Positions 34,332 to 45,308 are shown, counted from the first letter of the stretch. The stretch is DNA of 64,000 bases from Pseudonocardia thermophila (GCF_900142365.1 NZ_FRAP01000003.1:1-64000); one strand, 5' to 3'. Notes: generated by a model not told the origin, from the letters alone. Translations and numbers: made by a program.

Positions 34332-35260
34332 GAACGGAACCGGCCCGGGTCGTCGAGGAACGCGCGCCGGCAGCCGCTGCCGCAGAAGTACACGGTCTCG
34401 CTGGTGTGCTGCGCGGACAGCGCGGTCGGGGTGATCGCGACCTGCATGCCGCACACCGGATCGATCGCCACCTCGGGCTCCGCCGTGGCGTGGTGCTCGT
34501 GCGATGCCTCGCACGCGTGCCCGGTGACCCGCGGCCGCTCGCCGATGATCTCGGCGAACACGCTCAGCGCGATCTCCGGCGCGGTGCGCGCACCGATGTC
34601 GAGCCCGGCCGGAGCGTGCACGCGGTCGAGGTCCTCCTGCGGAACGCCGAGCGCGGCCAGCTCGGCCCGCACCCCCTCGGCGCGGCGCCGGCTCGCCACC
34701 AGCGCCACGTACGGCACGGTGGCCTTCAGCGCGGCGGCGAGCACCGGTGTCTCGTCGCGCCCGTGCGAGGCGACGACGACCGCAGCGGTGTCGACCGGGA
34801 TCGGCGCAGCCGGGTCGGTCACCGTCCGCACGTCCCAGTCGAGCGCGGTGCCCACGCGCACCAGCGCCCGCGCCACCGGCGCCTCGCCGTGGACGAGCAC
34901 CAGCGCGGGCGGGATCATCGCTTCCAGGAAGATCTCCAGGGTGCCGCCGGACAGGCACGGGTTGCCGACCGTGCGCACTCCCTCCTCGAGGGTCTCGCTG
35001 CCCGCCCGCGGGGTGATCCGCAGCAGTCCCGACTCGCCGGCGGCGAGCAGCCGCAGGCTCTCCAGCCGCACCGTCGACTCCGCGCACGCCCCGCCCACGA
35101 ATCCGTCGACGGTGCCGTCGGCCAGCACGAGCGCGCAGTCGCCCGGTTTCGCGCTGGTCGGCCGCTCCGCCCGCACCACCGTGGCCAGCACGAACGGCTC
35201 CCGCTTCGTCCGCAGCGCGGCCACCTGGGACAAGACGTCTGCTCGAGTCATCACGCTCAC
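34328..35260 (-). CDS. XdhC/CoxI family protein with C-terminal YHS domain
   Basis: 310 residues from GTG 35260; ATG 35251, with GAGGTGA upstream, is an alternative. The N-terminal XdhC domain shows VVRAERPTSAKPGDCALVL and FVGGACAE. A Rossmann-like domain follows, with VVVASHGRDETPVLAAAL. XdhC-type proteins load the Mo cofactor into molybdenum hydroxylases. Residues ~265-310 form a YHS-type metal-binding motif (DPVCGMQV ... YFCGSGCRRAFLDDPGRF), a possible copper or metal-delivery module. Located between coxL and coxD of set 1. Confidence 0.9.
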   Translation of the reverse strand: MSVMTRADVLSQVAALRTKREPFVLATVVRAERPTSAKPGDCALVLADGTVDGFVGGACAESTVRLESLRLLAAGESGLLRITPRAGSETLEEGVRTVGNPCLSGGTLEIFLEAMIPPALVLVHGEAPVARALVRVGTALDWDVRTVTDPAAPIPVDTAAVVVASHGRDETPVLAAALKATVPYVALVASRRRAEGVRAELAALGVPQEDLDRVHAPAGLDIGARTAPEIALSVFAEIIGERPRVTGHACEASHEHHATAEPEVAIDPVCGMQVAITPTALSAQHTSETVYFCGSGCRRAFLDDPGRFRS

Positions 35261-35281
35261 CTCATCGCTCTTCGCGGGCGG

Positions 35282-37690
35282 TCATCTGACCGCCAGGTCG
35301 GTGCGCAGCGGCCGGCCCCGCATGGCTGACCACACCTGCGCGGGGGTGAGGGGCATGTCCGCGTGCCGCACCCCGATGGCGTCGAGCACCGCGTTCACGA
35401 CGGCGGCCGGCGCCCCGACGGTCGCGGACTCGCCGATGCCCTTCGCCCCGAGCGGGTGGTGCGGCGACGGGGTCACCGTCTGCCCCAGCTCCCACGACGG
35501 GCACTCGAGCGCCGTGGGCAGCAAGTAGTCCATGAACGACGCGCCCAGGTGGTTGCCGTCGGTGTCGAAGGCCAGCACCTCCATCAAGGCCATCCCGATG
35601 CCGTCGGCCAGCCCGCCGTGGATCTGCCCCTCGACGACGGTCGGGTTGATCCGCACGCCGCAGTCGTCGACCGCGACGAACCGGCGCACCCGCACCTGCC
35701 CGGTGCCGGGATCGACCTCGACGACGCACACGTACGCGCCGAACGGGAACGTCAGGTTGGGCGGGTTGTAGACGCACCGGCCCGACAGCTGCCCCTCCAG
35801 GTCGTCGGGCAGCTCCAGGGAGCCGTGCGCGGCGCGGGCGATCTCGGCGAGCGAGGCCCCGGCCGCCGGATCGCCGCGGACCTGCCAGCGCCCCGCCTCC
35901 CACTCCAGGTCGGCGGGGGAGATCTCCAGCATCGCCGCGGCCACCAGCTTCGCCCGTTCGCGCACCCGCCGCGCCGCGGTGGCCGCCGCGGCACCGGACA
36001 CCGGGGTCGAGCGCGACCCGTAGGTGCCCAGGCCGAACGGGGTGCGATCGGTGTCGCCCTGCACGACGTTCACCGCGTACGGGGAGATGCCCAGCTCGTG
36101 CGCGATGATCTGGGCGAACGTCGTCTCGTGGCCCTGCCCCTGCGACATGCACGACAGCCGCAGCTCGGCCGTGCCGTCCGGGTGCACGGACAGCTCCGCG
36201 GCGTCGGCCATGCCCAGCCCGCCGATGTCCATCTGCTTCTTCGGGCCAGCGCCCACCGCCTCGGTGAACGTCGACAGCCCGATGCCGAGCAGCGCGCCCT
36301 CGCCGGTGCGCTCGTACTCCGCTCGCCGCTGCGCCTGCTCGGCGCGCAGCTCGGCGTACTCGGCCATCTCCAGCGCCTGCTCCAGCGCGCGCGGGTAGTC
36401 GCCGGAGTCGTACACCCAGCCGGTGGCGCAGCGGTACGGGAACTGCTCGGGGCGCAGCAGGTTCTTCCGCCGCACCTGCGCCGGGTCCAGCCCCAGGTCG
36501 AACGCGAGCACGTCGACCATCCGCTCCACCAGGTACGACGCCTCGGTGATGCGGAACGAGCAGGCGTAGGCCACCCCGCCCGGCGCCTTGTTCGTGTAGA
36601 CACCGGTGACCCGGCAGTGCGCCGCCTGGATCGCGTACGAGCCGGTGAAGATGTGGAAGAACCCCGCCGGGAACTTCGACGGCTGCGACGTGCCGTTGAA
36701 CGCGCCGTGATCGGCCAGCACCCGCACCCTCAGCCCGGTGATGCGCCCGTCCTTCGTCGCCGCGATCTCGCCGTGCATGTGGTAGTCGCGGGCGAACGAC
36801 GTGCTCATCAGGTTCTCGGAGCGGTCCTCGGTCCACTTCACCGGCGCCCCGGTGATCGTCGCTGCGTACACCGCGCACAGGTAGCCGGGGTAGAGCGCGA
36901 CCTTGTTGCCGAATCCGCCGCCGATGTCGGGTGCGACGATGCGGATGCGGTGCTCGGGGATCCCGGTCAGCGTCGCGTAGAGGGTGCGGTGCGCGTGCGG
37001 GGCCTGCGTGGTGCAGTGCACGACCAGCCGGTCGGTGACCGGGTCGAGCGCCGCGACGATGCCGCAGGTCTCCAGCGGGGCCGGGTGCACCCGCGGATAG
37101 AGCAGGTCGCACGTGCTGACGTGCTCGGCGGCGGCGAACGCGGCGTCGGTCGCGGCCGCGTCCCCGGCCTCCCAGTCGAAGACGTGGTTGTCGGCGCGGC
37201 CGGGCACCTCGTCGCGGACCAGCGGCGCGTCCGGGTCGAGGGCCCGGCGGGCGTCGACGACAGGGGCCAGCGGCTCGTACTCGACGTCGATCAGCGCGAG
37301 CGCGTCGCGGGCGGAGTAGCGGTCCTCGGCGACGACGAACGCGATCTCCTGCCCCTGGTAGCGCACCTTGTCGGTGGCCAGCACGGCGGCCACGTCGTGG
37401 GAGAGCGTCGGCAGCCACGCCATGCCGCGCCGCTCCAGGTCCGCCCCGGTGATCACCGCCCGCACCTTGGGGTGGGCCAGTGCGCCGCCGGTGTCGATCG
37501 AGACGATCCGCGCGTGCGCGTACGGGCTGCGCAGCACCGCGCCGTGCAGCATCCCGGGCAGATCGATGTCGTCGACGAACCGGCCGCGGCCGCGCACGAA
37601 CCGACCGTCCTCCTTGCGCAGCATCGGTCCGAACCCGTTCGGCACGGGCGCGGCGGCGGCCGGGTCGCGGCGCGGATCGACGAGCGTCAT
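35282..37690 (-). CDS. coxL: Form I-type CO dehydrogenase large subunit (set 1)
   Basis: 802 residues from ATG 37690. Molybdenum hydroxylase large subunit with GGGFGNKVALYPGY and GQGHETTF. The active-site loop is VAYACSFR with Cys ~377, which fits the form I CO dehydrogenase consensus AYxCSFR, the cysteine holding the copper bridge. The final catalytic Glu region is GAKGIGESATVG. It forms a dimer of heterotrimers with the FAD and FeS subunits upstream in the same operon. It is clearly divergent from the second coxL. CO is the probable substrate, but the Arg-to-Ala change in the loop leaves some doubt. Confidence 0.9.
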   Translation of the reverse strand: MTLVDPRRDPAAAAPVPNGFGPMLRKEDGRFVRGRGRFVDDIDLPGMLHGAVLRSPYAHARIVSIDTGGALAHPKVRAVITGADLERRGMAWLPTLSHDVAAVLATDKVRYQGQEIAFVVAEDRYSARDALALIDVEYEPLAPVVDARRALDPDAPLVRDEVPGRADNHVFDWEAGDAAATDAAFAAAEHVSTCDLLYPRVHPAPLETCGIVAALDPVTDRLVVHCTTQAPHAHRTLYATLTGIPEHRIRIVAPDIGGGFGNKVALYPGYLCAVYAATITGAPVKWTEDRSENLMSTSFARDYHMHGEIAATKDGRITGLRVRVLADHGAFNGTSQPSKFPAGFFHIFTGSYAIQAAHCRVTGVYTNKAPGGVAYACSFRITEASYLVERMVDVLAFDLGLDPAQVRRKNLLRPEQFPYRCATGWVYDSGDYPRALEQALEMAEYAELRAEQAQRRAEYERTGEGALLGIGLSTFTEAVGAGPKKQMDIGGLGMADAAELSVHPDGTAELRLSCMSQGQGHETTFAQIIAHELGISPYAVNVVQGDTDRTPFGLGTYGSRSTPVSGAAAATAARRVRERAKLVAAAMLEISPADLEWEAGRWQVRGDPAAGASLAEIARAAHGSLELPDDLEGQLSGRCVYNPPNLTFPFGAYVCVVEVDPGTGQVRVRRFVAVDDCGVRINPTVVEGQIHGGLADGIGMALMEVLAFDTDGNHLGASFMDYLLPTALECPSWELGQTVTPSPHHPLGAKGIGESATVGAPAAVVNAVLDAIGVRHADMPLTPAQVWSAMRGRPLRTDLAVR

Positions 37691-38172
37691 CGCGCACCCC
37701 GCTCGGCGGCATCTCGCTCGGCCGCAGCAGCGTGCCGGATGGCCCGCACGATGTTCTCGTATCCGGTGCAGCGGCAGGTCTGCCCGCTGATCGCCTCGCG
37801 GATCTGCTCGTCGGTCGGGTCGGGCACGCGGTCGAGCAGCCAGCGCGCGGTCATCAGCATCCCCGGGGTGCAGAACCCGCACTGCAGGCCGTGGCACTGG
37901 ACGAACGAGATCTGGATCTGGTCGAGCCCGTGCGGGCCCTCCAACCCCTCCACGGTGCGGATCTCGTGGCCGTCGGCCATCACCGCGAGCACCGTGCACG
38001 ACTTCACCGGGACCCCGTCCAGCCACACCGCGCACGCCCCGCAGTTGGACGTGTCGCAGCCCCAGTGGGTGCCGGTCAGCCGCAGCTCGTCGCGCAGCAG
38101 GTGCACGAGCAGCAGCCGCGGCTCCACATCGCGGGTGCGGGTGCGGCCGTTCACGGTGACGGTGATCTCCAC
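37687..38172 (-). CDS. coxS: CO dehydrogenase small [2Fe-2S] subunit (set 1)
   Basis: 161 residues from GTG 38172. The plant-type 2Fe-2S site is GCDTSNCGAC plus a later Cys, and the second cluster is CGFCTPGM with CRCTGYENIV. It passes electrons from the Mo site to FAD. Its end overlaps coxL by 4 bp, and it starts directly after the coxM-like stop. Confidence 0.94.
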   Translation of the reverse strand: MEITVTVNGRTRTRDVEPRLLLVHLLRDELRLTGTHWGCDTSNCGACAVWLDGVPVKSCTVLAVMADGHEIRTVEGLEGPHGLDQIQISFVQCHGLQCGFCTPGMLMTARWLLDRVPDPTDEQIREAISGQTCRCTGYENIVRAIRHAAAAERDAAERGAR

Positions 38173-39054
38173 CTACCTCCCCCCGGCGCGCGCGAGCGCG
38201 TCCCGCAGGACGCGGCGGGTGAGCTCACCCGCGAGGTGGCGCTTGTACTCGACGGGCCCGCGCTGGTCGGCGACCGGTTCGCAGTGCTGCGCGGCGGCCC
38301 GGCCGGCCGCGTCGATCGCCTCCGGCGTGGGGCGCTGCCCCCGCAGCAGGTCCTCGGCCTCGGTGGCGACGAACTCGCGGGCGCCGAGGGCGGTCAGCCC
38401 GATGCCCACCTCGGCGACCGTGCCGTCCGGGGCCAGCGTGACGGCGGCGCCGGCCGCGCCCACCGCCCAGTCGCCCGCCCGGCGGGACACCTTCCGGTAG
38501 GCGCTGCCGGTGCGCAACCCCGGCGCGGGCAGCGGCACCCGCAGCCGCAGCAGCAGTTCGTCCGGCCCGACGGCGGTCTGGTACGGGCCGTGGAAGAACC
38601 CGCGCATCGGCACGGTCCGCTCGCCGGCGGGCCCGGCGATGTCAGCGACCGCCCGCAGCGCGCTGAACGCGCCGGACAGGTCCTCCGAGGGATCGGCCTG
38701 GCAGACCGAACCGCCGACCGTGCCCCGGTTGCGCACCAGCGGATCGGCGATCACCCGCTCGGCGTCGTGCAGCATCGGCGCCGACCTCCCGACCTCGGCG
38801 CAGTCGAGCAGCTGGGTGTGGCGCACCAGCGCCCCGATGCGGATCTCGTCCTCGGTGATCTCGATGCCGCCCAGCTCCGGGACCTCGTTGATGTCGATCA
38901 GCAGCTCCGGCTGGGCGAGCCGCAGCTTCATCATCGGGATCAGGCTGTGCCCACCCGCGATCAGCCGGGCCTCGGGTCCGTGCCGGCTCAGCAGTGCGAG
39001 CGCGTGCTCGACCGAGCGGGCGCGCTGGTACTCGAAGTGCGCGGGAAGCTGCAT
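38173..39054 (-). CDS. coxM: CO dehydrogenase medium FAD subunit (set 1)
   Basis: 293 residues from ATG 39054. FAD-binding motifs AGGHSLIPMMKLR (first loop) and RNRGTVGGSVCQADPSED (second loop) are present; the CoxM consensus is AGGQS/TIGGS. First gene of the leftward cox operon (M-S-L-xdhC-D-E order). The upstream region is shared with the rightward cox operon and contains the TAAG-N6-CTTA palindrome. Confidence 0.93.
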   Translation of the reverse strand: MQLPAHFEYQRARSVEHALALLSRHGPEARLIAGGHSLIPMMKLRLAQPELLIDINEVPELGGIEITEDEIRIGALVRHTQLLDCAEVGRSAPMLHDAERVIADPLVRNRGTVGGSVCQADPSEDLSGAFSALRAVADIAGPAGERTVPMRGFFHGPYQTAVGPDELLLRLRVPLPAPGLRTGSAYRKVSRRAGDWAVGAAGAAVTLAPDGTVAEVGIGLTALGAREFVATEAEDLLRGQRPTPEAIDAAGRAAAQHCEPVADQRGPVEYKRHLAGELTRRVLRDALARAGGR

Positions 39055-39116
39055 TGCTCTCCTGGTGCCGTCTCGCCGACCATGGTGGTCCCCGTCACAC
39101 GATCGAGGCAACGGGC

Positions 39117-39136
39117 GGTTAAGCCTTCGCTTAGGC
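39117..39136. promoter_or_regulatory. Palindrome between the two cox operons, probable LysR site
   Basis: GGTTAAGCCTTCGCTTAGGC contains TAAG-N6-CTTA (39120-39133). It lies in the 167-bp region between the divergent cox operons. Nearly the same sequence is found before the LysR gene at 48706-48725. This suggests a common binding site for that regulator. Confidence 0.6.
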
Positions 39137-39221
39137 CGAGTGGAGGCGCCGGCTGCACCCGGGCAGCATGTCGGCCACGTCACACTCCCACCACATCCCG
39201 ACGAGGCGAGCAGAGGCAACG

Positions 39222-39467
39222 ATGCCCATCGAGTCCGACGGCCACAGCCGGGGCAACCCGCGCATGTACGAGCTGATCGAGAACGCGCCCCGCACCGGTG
39301 GCACCAGCCCCACGATCTGGGCGTTCACGCAACTCACCGAGTACCTGAAGATCGCCGGCCAGCCCGTGGCCGGTCCCTGGCCCCCGCACCAGGAGCGCCG
39401 CCCGGATCCCACCGACGAGTCGCACCCGGTCGCCGTGGCCGAACCACCCGAGCGGAGGCAGCCCTGA
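39222..39467 (+). CDS. Small protein at head of cox set 2 operon
   Basis: 81 residues from ATG 39222; an earlier in-frame ATG at 39168 would add 18 residues. It is soluble and proline-rich at the C-terminus, with a central RMYELIENAPRTGG and TIWAFTQLTEYLKIAG. No family recognised. It overlaps the coxM start by one base, so it is translated with the CO dehydrogenase and probably has a role tied to it. Confidence 0.7.
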   Translation: MPIESDGHSRGNPRMYELIENAPRTGGTSPTIWAFTQLTEYLKIAGQPVAGPWPPHQERRPDPTDESHPVAVAEPPERRQP

Positions 39468-40333
39468 TGTACCCCGCGAAGTTCGCCTACGAGGCGCCGC
39501 GCAGCATCCAGGAGCTGCTCGACCTGCTGGCCCGCCACGGCGACGACGCCAAGGTGCTGGCCGGCGGGCAGAGCCTGGTCCCGATGCTGAAGCTGCGCTT
39601 CGCCGCCCCCGAGCTCGTCGTCGACATCAACGGTGTGCCCGGGCTGGACCACCTCACCGAGGACCCCGACGGCACGCTGCGCGTCGGTGCTCTCTGCCGG
39701 CACGTCACGCTGGAGCGCTCCGCGCTGCTCGCGGCCGAGTACCCGGTGATGGCCGCGGCCGCCCCGCTGGTCGCCGACCCGATGGTCCGCAGCCGCGGCA
39801 CGATGGTCGGCTCCATCTGCCACGCCGACCCGCAGGGTGACTGGGCGTCGGTGCTCATGGCGCTCGGCGGGCACATCGTGGCGATGGGCCCGCGCGGCAA
39901 GCGGCCGATCGCGATGACCGACTTCGTCGTCGGCCCGTTCCAGAACGCGCTGCAGCCCGGCGAGTTCGCCTACGAGGCCGTGGTGCCGCCGCCGGTCGGG
40001 CAGCGCACCGGCACCTACCTGAAGCTGGAGCGCCGGGTCGGCGACTTCGCGACCGTCGGCGTCGCCGTGTCGCTGGAGCACAGCGGCGGCCGGGTGGTGC
40101 GCGCCGGCATCGCGCTCACCGGCGTCGGACCGGCCACGATCAACGCCGCGGACGCGGCGGACGTGCTGGTCGGCAAGCCGTTGTCCGAGGAGACGGTCGA
40201 GCAGGCCGCCCGGCTGGCCGCCGAGGCGGCGCAGCCGCAGGCCGACCACCGGGGCAGCGTCGAGTACAAGCGCCACGTCGTGGCGACGTTCGTGCGGCGC
40301 GGGCTCGCCCGCGGGGAGGTCGTGGCAGCATGA
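39467..40333 (+). CDS. coxM: Form I CO dehydrogenase medium FAD subunit
   Basis: 288 residues from ATG 39467. The FAD loops are AGGQSLVPMLKLR and SRGTMVGSICHADPQGDW. The GVDFATV-type C-terminal signature is seen as RRVGDFATVGVAV. It carries FAD and hands electrons to the quinone-linked chain. Start coupled to the small upstream gene; the end overlaps coxS by 4 bp. Confidence 0.95.
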   Translation: MYPAKFAYEAPRSIQELLDLLARHGDDAKVLAGGQSLVPMLKLRFAAPELVVDINGVPGLDHLTEDPDGTLRVGALCRHVTLERSALLAAEYPVMAAAAPLVADPMVRSRGTMVGSICHADPQGDWASVLMALGGHIVAMGPRGKRPIAMTDFVVGPFQNALQPGEFAYEAVVPPPVGQRTGTYLKLERRVGDFATVGVAVSLEHSGGRVVRAGIALTGVGPATINAADAADVLVGKPLSEETVEQAARLAAEAAQPQADHRGSVEYKRHVVATFVRRGLARGEVVAA

Positions 40334-40865
40334 GTTTCTCCAAGACGGTCGAGATCACCGAGACGAGCGCGGACACCCGCCGGATCACGGTGACCGTGAA
40401 CGGCACCCCGCGGGTGGTCGAGGTCGAGCCGCGGCTGCTGCTCGTGCACCTGCTGCGCGAGGGGCTGGCGCTGCGCGGCACCCACATCGGCTGTGACACC
40501 ACCAACTGCGGGGCGTGCACCGTCCTCCACGACGGCAACCCGATCAAGTCCTGCACCATGCTGGCCGTCCAGGCCGACGGCCACGAGATCACCACGGTGG
40601 AGGGGTTGGGCACGCCCAGCGAGCTGGATCCCGTGCAGGAGGGCTTCCACCGCGAGCACGGCCTGCAGTGCGGGTTCTGCACCCCCGGGATGATGATGGC
40701 CGCCCGGGCGCTGCTGGACCGCGAGCCGGACCCGTCCGAGGAGGACGTCCGCTGGGCGCTCTCCGGCAACCTCTGCCGCTGCACCGGCTACCAGAACATC
40801 GTCAAGGCGGTGCTGTGGGCCGCCGACAAGCAGCGCGGCGCGCAGCCCGCAGAGGAGGACGCGCG

Positions 40866-40869
<4 letters not shown>
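40330..40869 (+). CDS. coxS: Form I CO dehydrogenase small [2Fe-2S] subunit
   Basis: 179 residues. GCDTTNCGAC and CGFCTPGMMMAARALLDREP with CRCTGYQNIVKAV give the two 2Fe-2S clusters. It has an N-terminal extension of ~18 residues compared with set 1. Overlaps coxL by 4 bp. Confidence 0.95.
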
Positions 40870-43247
<2,378 letters not shown>

Positions 43248-43248
43248 C

Positions 43249-43878
43249 ATGGAGATCGTCAACGACTTCGAGGTCGCGGCCGGCATCGACGACGTGTGGA
43301 CGTTCTTCACCGACGTGCCCCGCATCGCGCCGTGCCTGCCCGGCGCGGAGCTGGTCGGCGACGACGGCGCCGGCACCTACGAGGGCAAGGTGGTGGCCCG
43401 GCTCGGCCCGGTGAAGCTGAACTTCTCCGGCACGGTCCGGATCGTCGAGGCTGACGAGTCCGCCCACCGGCTGGTCCTGAAGGCCGCCGGTGCCGAGGAC
43501 AAGGGCAAGGGCACCGCGGACCTGACCCTCACCGCGACCCTCGCCCCCGCGGGCGGCCGGACGAAGGTGCACGTCGTGCAGGACCTGGTGATCTCCGGCG
43601 CCGCGGCGCAGTTCGGCCGCGGCATGATCGCCGACGTCACCAGCGTGCTGATGGCGAGCTTCGCCGAGTGCCTGGAGCACAGCATCACCTCGGGCGGGCG
43701 CGGCGGCACCGCCACCGCCGTGCGCGGCGGCACCGCCACCGCCGTGCGCGGCGGCACCGCCACCGCCGTGCGCGCTGCCGCCCCGGCCAGCGGGTTCGCC
43801 ATCGGCCTGCGCGCCGCGCTGCTCGCACTGAAACGGGTGTTCGCCCGGTTCTTCCTGCCCTACGACCGCAATCGGTGA
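43249..43878 (+). CDS. coxG: CoxG-like SRPBCC membrane-recruitment protein
   Basis: 209 residues. Residues 1-~145 are an SRPBCC (START-like) domain with the CoxG pattern (VWTFFTDVPRIAPCLPGAEL). Three exact GGTATAVR repeats act as a linker. The C-terminus is an amphipathic/hydrophobic helix (SGFAIGLRAALLALKRVF). CoxG is known to recruit CO dehydrogenase to the membrane; more recent work (from memory) implicates it in menaquinone handling. It immediately follows coxL. Confidence 0.9.
   Translation: MEIVNDFEVAAGIDDVWTFFTDVPRIAPCLPGAELVGDDGAGTYEGKVVARLGPVKLNFSGTVRIVEADESAHRLVLKAAGAEDKGKGTADLTLTATLAPAGGRTKVHVVQDLVISGAAAQFGRGMIADVTSVLMASFAECLEHSITSGGRGGTATAVRGGTATAVRGGTATAVRAAAPASGFAIGLRAALLALKRVFARFFLPYDRNR
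43699..43770 (+). repeat. Three exact 24-bp repeats within coxG
   Basis: The 24-bp unit starts CGCGGCGGCACCGCC and is repeated at 43699, 43723 and 43747, adding eight residues (GGTATAVR) each. Such perfect in-frame repeats can change in number by slippage and would lengthen or shorten the linker between the lipid/quinone-binding domain and the membrane helix. Confidence 0.9.
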
Positions 43879-43887
43879 GGAGCCCCC

Positions 43888-44145
43888 ATGGTTCTCTGGT
43901 GGATCGGCAACGTCGTGCTCCTCGTGGTGCTCGTCGTCGTCATCGCCCTGCTCAACCGCCTGCTGGCCGCCGTGGAGCGGATCCGCGCCGCGGCCGACGA
44001 CATCCTCGTCGACGGCGTGCGCCTGCTCGGCGAGGTCGAGGACACCCCGCAGCTGCTCGCCCAGACCGACGCCACGGTGCGCCAGATCGCCGTCGGCGCC
44101 ACCCGGTACGCGGGCAGCGTCGCCACGCTGCTGCCCGCGAAGTAG
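43888..44145 (+). CDS. Small single-pass membrane protein 1 of cox operon
   Basis: 85 residues, 9 bp after coxG, GAGGAGCCCCC upstream. The N-terminal helix (VVLLVVLVVVIALLNRLLAAV) is followed by an amphipathic segment (VERIRAAADDILVDGVRLL) and a soluble tail. No known family recognised. First of five similar genes in a row. Confidence 0.75.
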   Translation: MVLWWIGNVVLLVVLVVVIALLNRLLAAVERIRAAADDILVDGVRLLGEVEDTPQLLAQTDATVRQIAVGATRYAGSVATLLPAK

Positions 44146-44156
44146 GAGGAACCGCG

Positions 44157-44384
44157 ATGCCCTTCGTCGCCTGGACGACGCTCGTGCTCGCCGCGCTGAT
44201 CATCGCGTTCGTCGCGGTCGGGCTGCTGCGGGTGATCCTGCACCTGCGGCACGTGCACAAGACGCTGGCCGCCCTGCAGGGCGGCGTCGACGCGGTCGTC
44301 GACCGCACCGCGCCGGTGCCGTCGGTCGTGTCGAGCGTGAACGCCAACCTGGCGCCGGTGCGCGCCTGGTGCGAGACGGTCTGA
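44157..44384 (+). CDS. Small single-pass membrane protein 2 of cox operon
   Basis: 75 residues from ATG 44157 with AGGAGGA upstream. TM helix at residues ~5-27 (TTLVLAALIIAFVAVGLL), then RVILHLRHVHKTLAALQGGVDA and a short tail (SVNANLAPVRAWCETV). The same layout as its neighbours, with low sequence identity. Confidence 0.75.
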   Translation: MPFVAWTTLVLAALIIAFVAVGLLRVILHLRHVHKTLAALQGGVDAVVDRTAPVPSVVSSVNANLAPVRAWCETV

Positions 44385-44394
44385 GGAGGCTGCC

Positions 44395-44640
44395 GTGGTT
44401 CCCTTCGGCTGGACGCTCGGACTCGCCATCGGGCTGGTCGTCGTGGTCGTGGTCGTCGCGCTGGTGGTCCCGATCCTCGTGCTCGCCCACAAGATCGGTA
44501 CCCAGGCGCAGCAGCTCGACGCGTCGCTGCGCAAGGCCCGCCAGCACACCGCGGGCCTGGCCGGACTGCGCACCACCATCGACCACGCCACCGTGATCAT
44601 CGCCGGCCTGCAGCGCGGCCGCGCACGACTGGGAGGCTGA
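44395..44640 (+). CDS. Small single-pass membrane protein 3 of cox operon
   Basis: 81 residues from GTG 44395 (GAGGAGG upstream). A Val-rich TM helix (LGLAIGLVVVVVVVALVVPIL) is followed by QAQQLDASLRKARQHTAGLAG, an amphipathic helix. No catalytic residues. Only 3 bp before the next gene. Confidence 0.75.
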   Translation: MVPFGWTLGLAIGLVVVVVVVALVVPILVLAHKIGTQAQQLDASLRKARQHTAGLAGLRTTIDHATVIIAGLQRGRARLGG

Positions 44641-44643
44641 CCG

Positions 44644-44937
44644 ATGCTCTCCGAGGCCGAACTCACCTACTGGTCGGTGATCCTGGTGCTCGGCGCCGTC
44701 GTCATCGTGGCGGTCGTCGTGCTGCTGAGCCTGCTCGTCGCGTTCGTGAAGCGGATCGACCGCGCCTGCGACGACATCGCGGCCACCCTCACCGCCATCA
44801 GCGAGAACACCAAGGACACCGTGCTCATCACCCAGACCGGCGACGGGCTCGACCTCGTGCTCGCCGAAGGCCTGCAGCACCACCTGTTCCTCGGTCGGGT
44901 CGTCGACTCGATCCCGACCCCGGCGGCGAAGGCGTAG
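44644..44937 (+). CDS. Small single-pass membrane protein 4 of cox operon
   Basis: 97 residues. TM helix VILVLGAVVIVAVVVLLSLLVAFV, then KRIDRACDDIAATLTAISENT. The tail contains LVLAEGLQHHLFLGRVVDSIP. Layout as for the others. Confidence 0.75.
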   Translation: MLSEAELTYWSVILVLGAVVIVAVVVLLSLLVAFVKRIDRACDDIAATLTAISENTKDTVLITQTGDGLDLVLAEGLQHHLFLGRVVDSIPTPAAKA

Positions 44938-44939
44938 CC

Positions 44940-45308
44940 ATGTCCGAGACCGCACTCGTGTGGATCACCGTCAGCGAGATCCTGGTGCTCGTCGCCGGGC
45001 TGGCGTTCTTCCTGATCTGGCTGGGCAGCCTGCTCGGCCGGATCGCCTCGACCCTGGAGGCGGGCAGCGGGCTCGTCTCGAAGATCGCCGACGACGCCCG
45101 TGCCATCCGGCCCGGCCTGCAGCACGTCAACCGCACCGGCGGCACGGTCGCCGGAGCGCTGCCGCTGCTGTACGGGTTCGCGGAGGAGACGCTGCGCAAG
45201 GTCGCCCCGACGCCGGAGCGGCCACGGGTCGCCACCCCGGCGTCGGGCAGGCGCCGCTCCCGCATCCACGAAGCGGTGGGCTACTCCCCGCCGAGGCACA
45301 GTGCTTGA
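44940..45308 (+). CDS. Small single-pass membrane protein 5 of cox operon
   Basis: 122 residues. TM helix near the N-terminus (VSEILVLVAGLAFFLIWLG), then SLLGRIASTLEAGSGLVSKIADDARAI-like amphipathic region and a basic, proline-containing tail (RRRSRIHEAV). The last and longest of the set; followed by a hairpin at 45356-45438. Confidence 0.75.
   Translation: MSETALVWITVSEILVLVAGLAFFLIWLGSLLGRIASTLEAGSGLVSKIADDARAIRPGLQHVNRTGGTVAGALPLLYGFAEETLRKVAPTPERPRVATPASGRRRSRIHEAVGYSPPRHSA

Noticed and set aside
35363..38500. 1045-codon open frame on the plus strand
   Set aside because: It is antisense to coxL, coxS and coxM of set 1, rich in Arg, Gly and Val, with no motif. A GC-content shadow.
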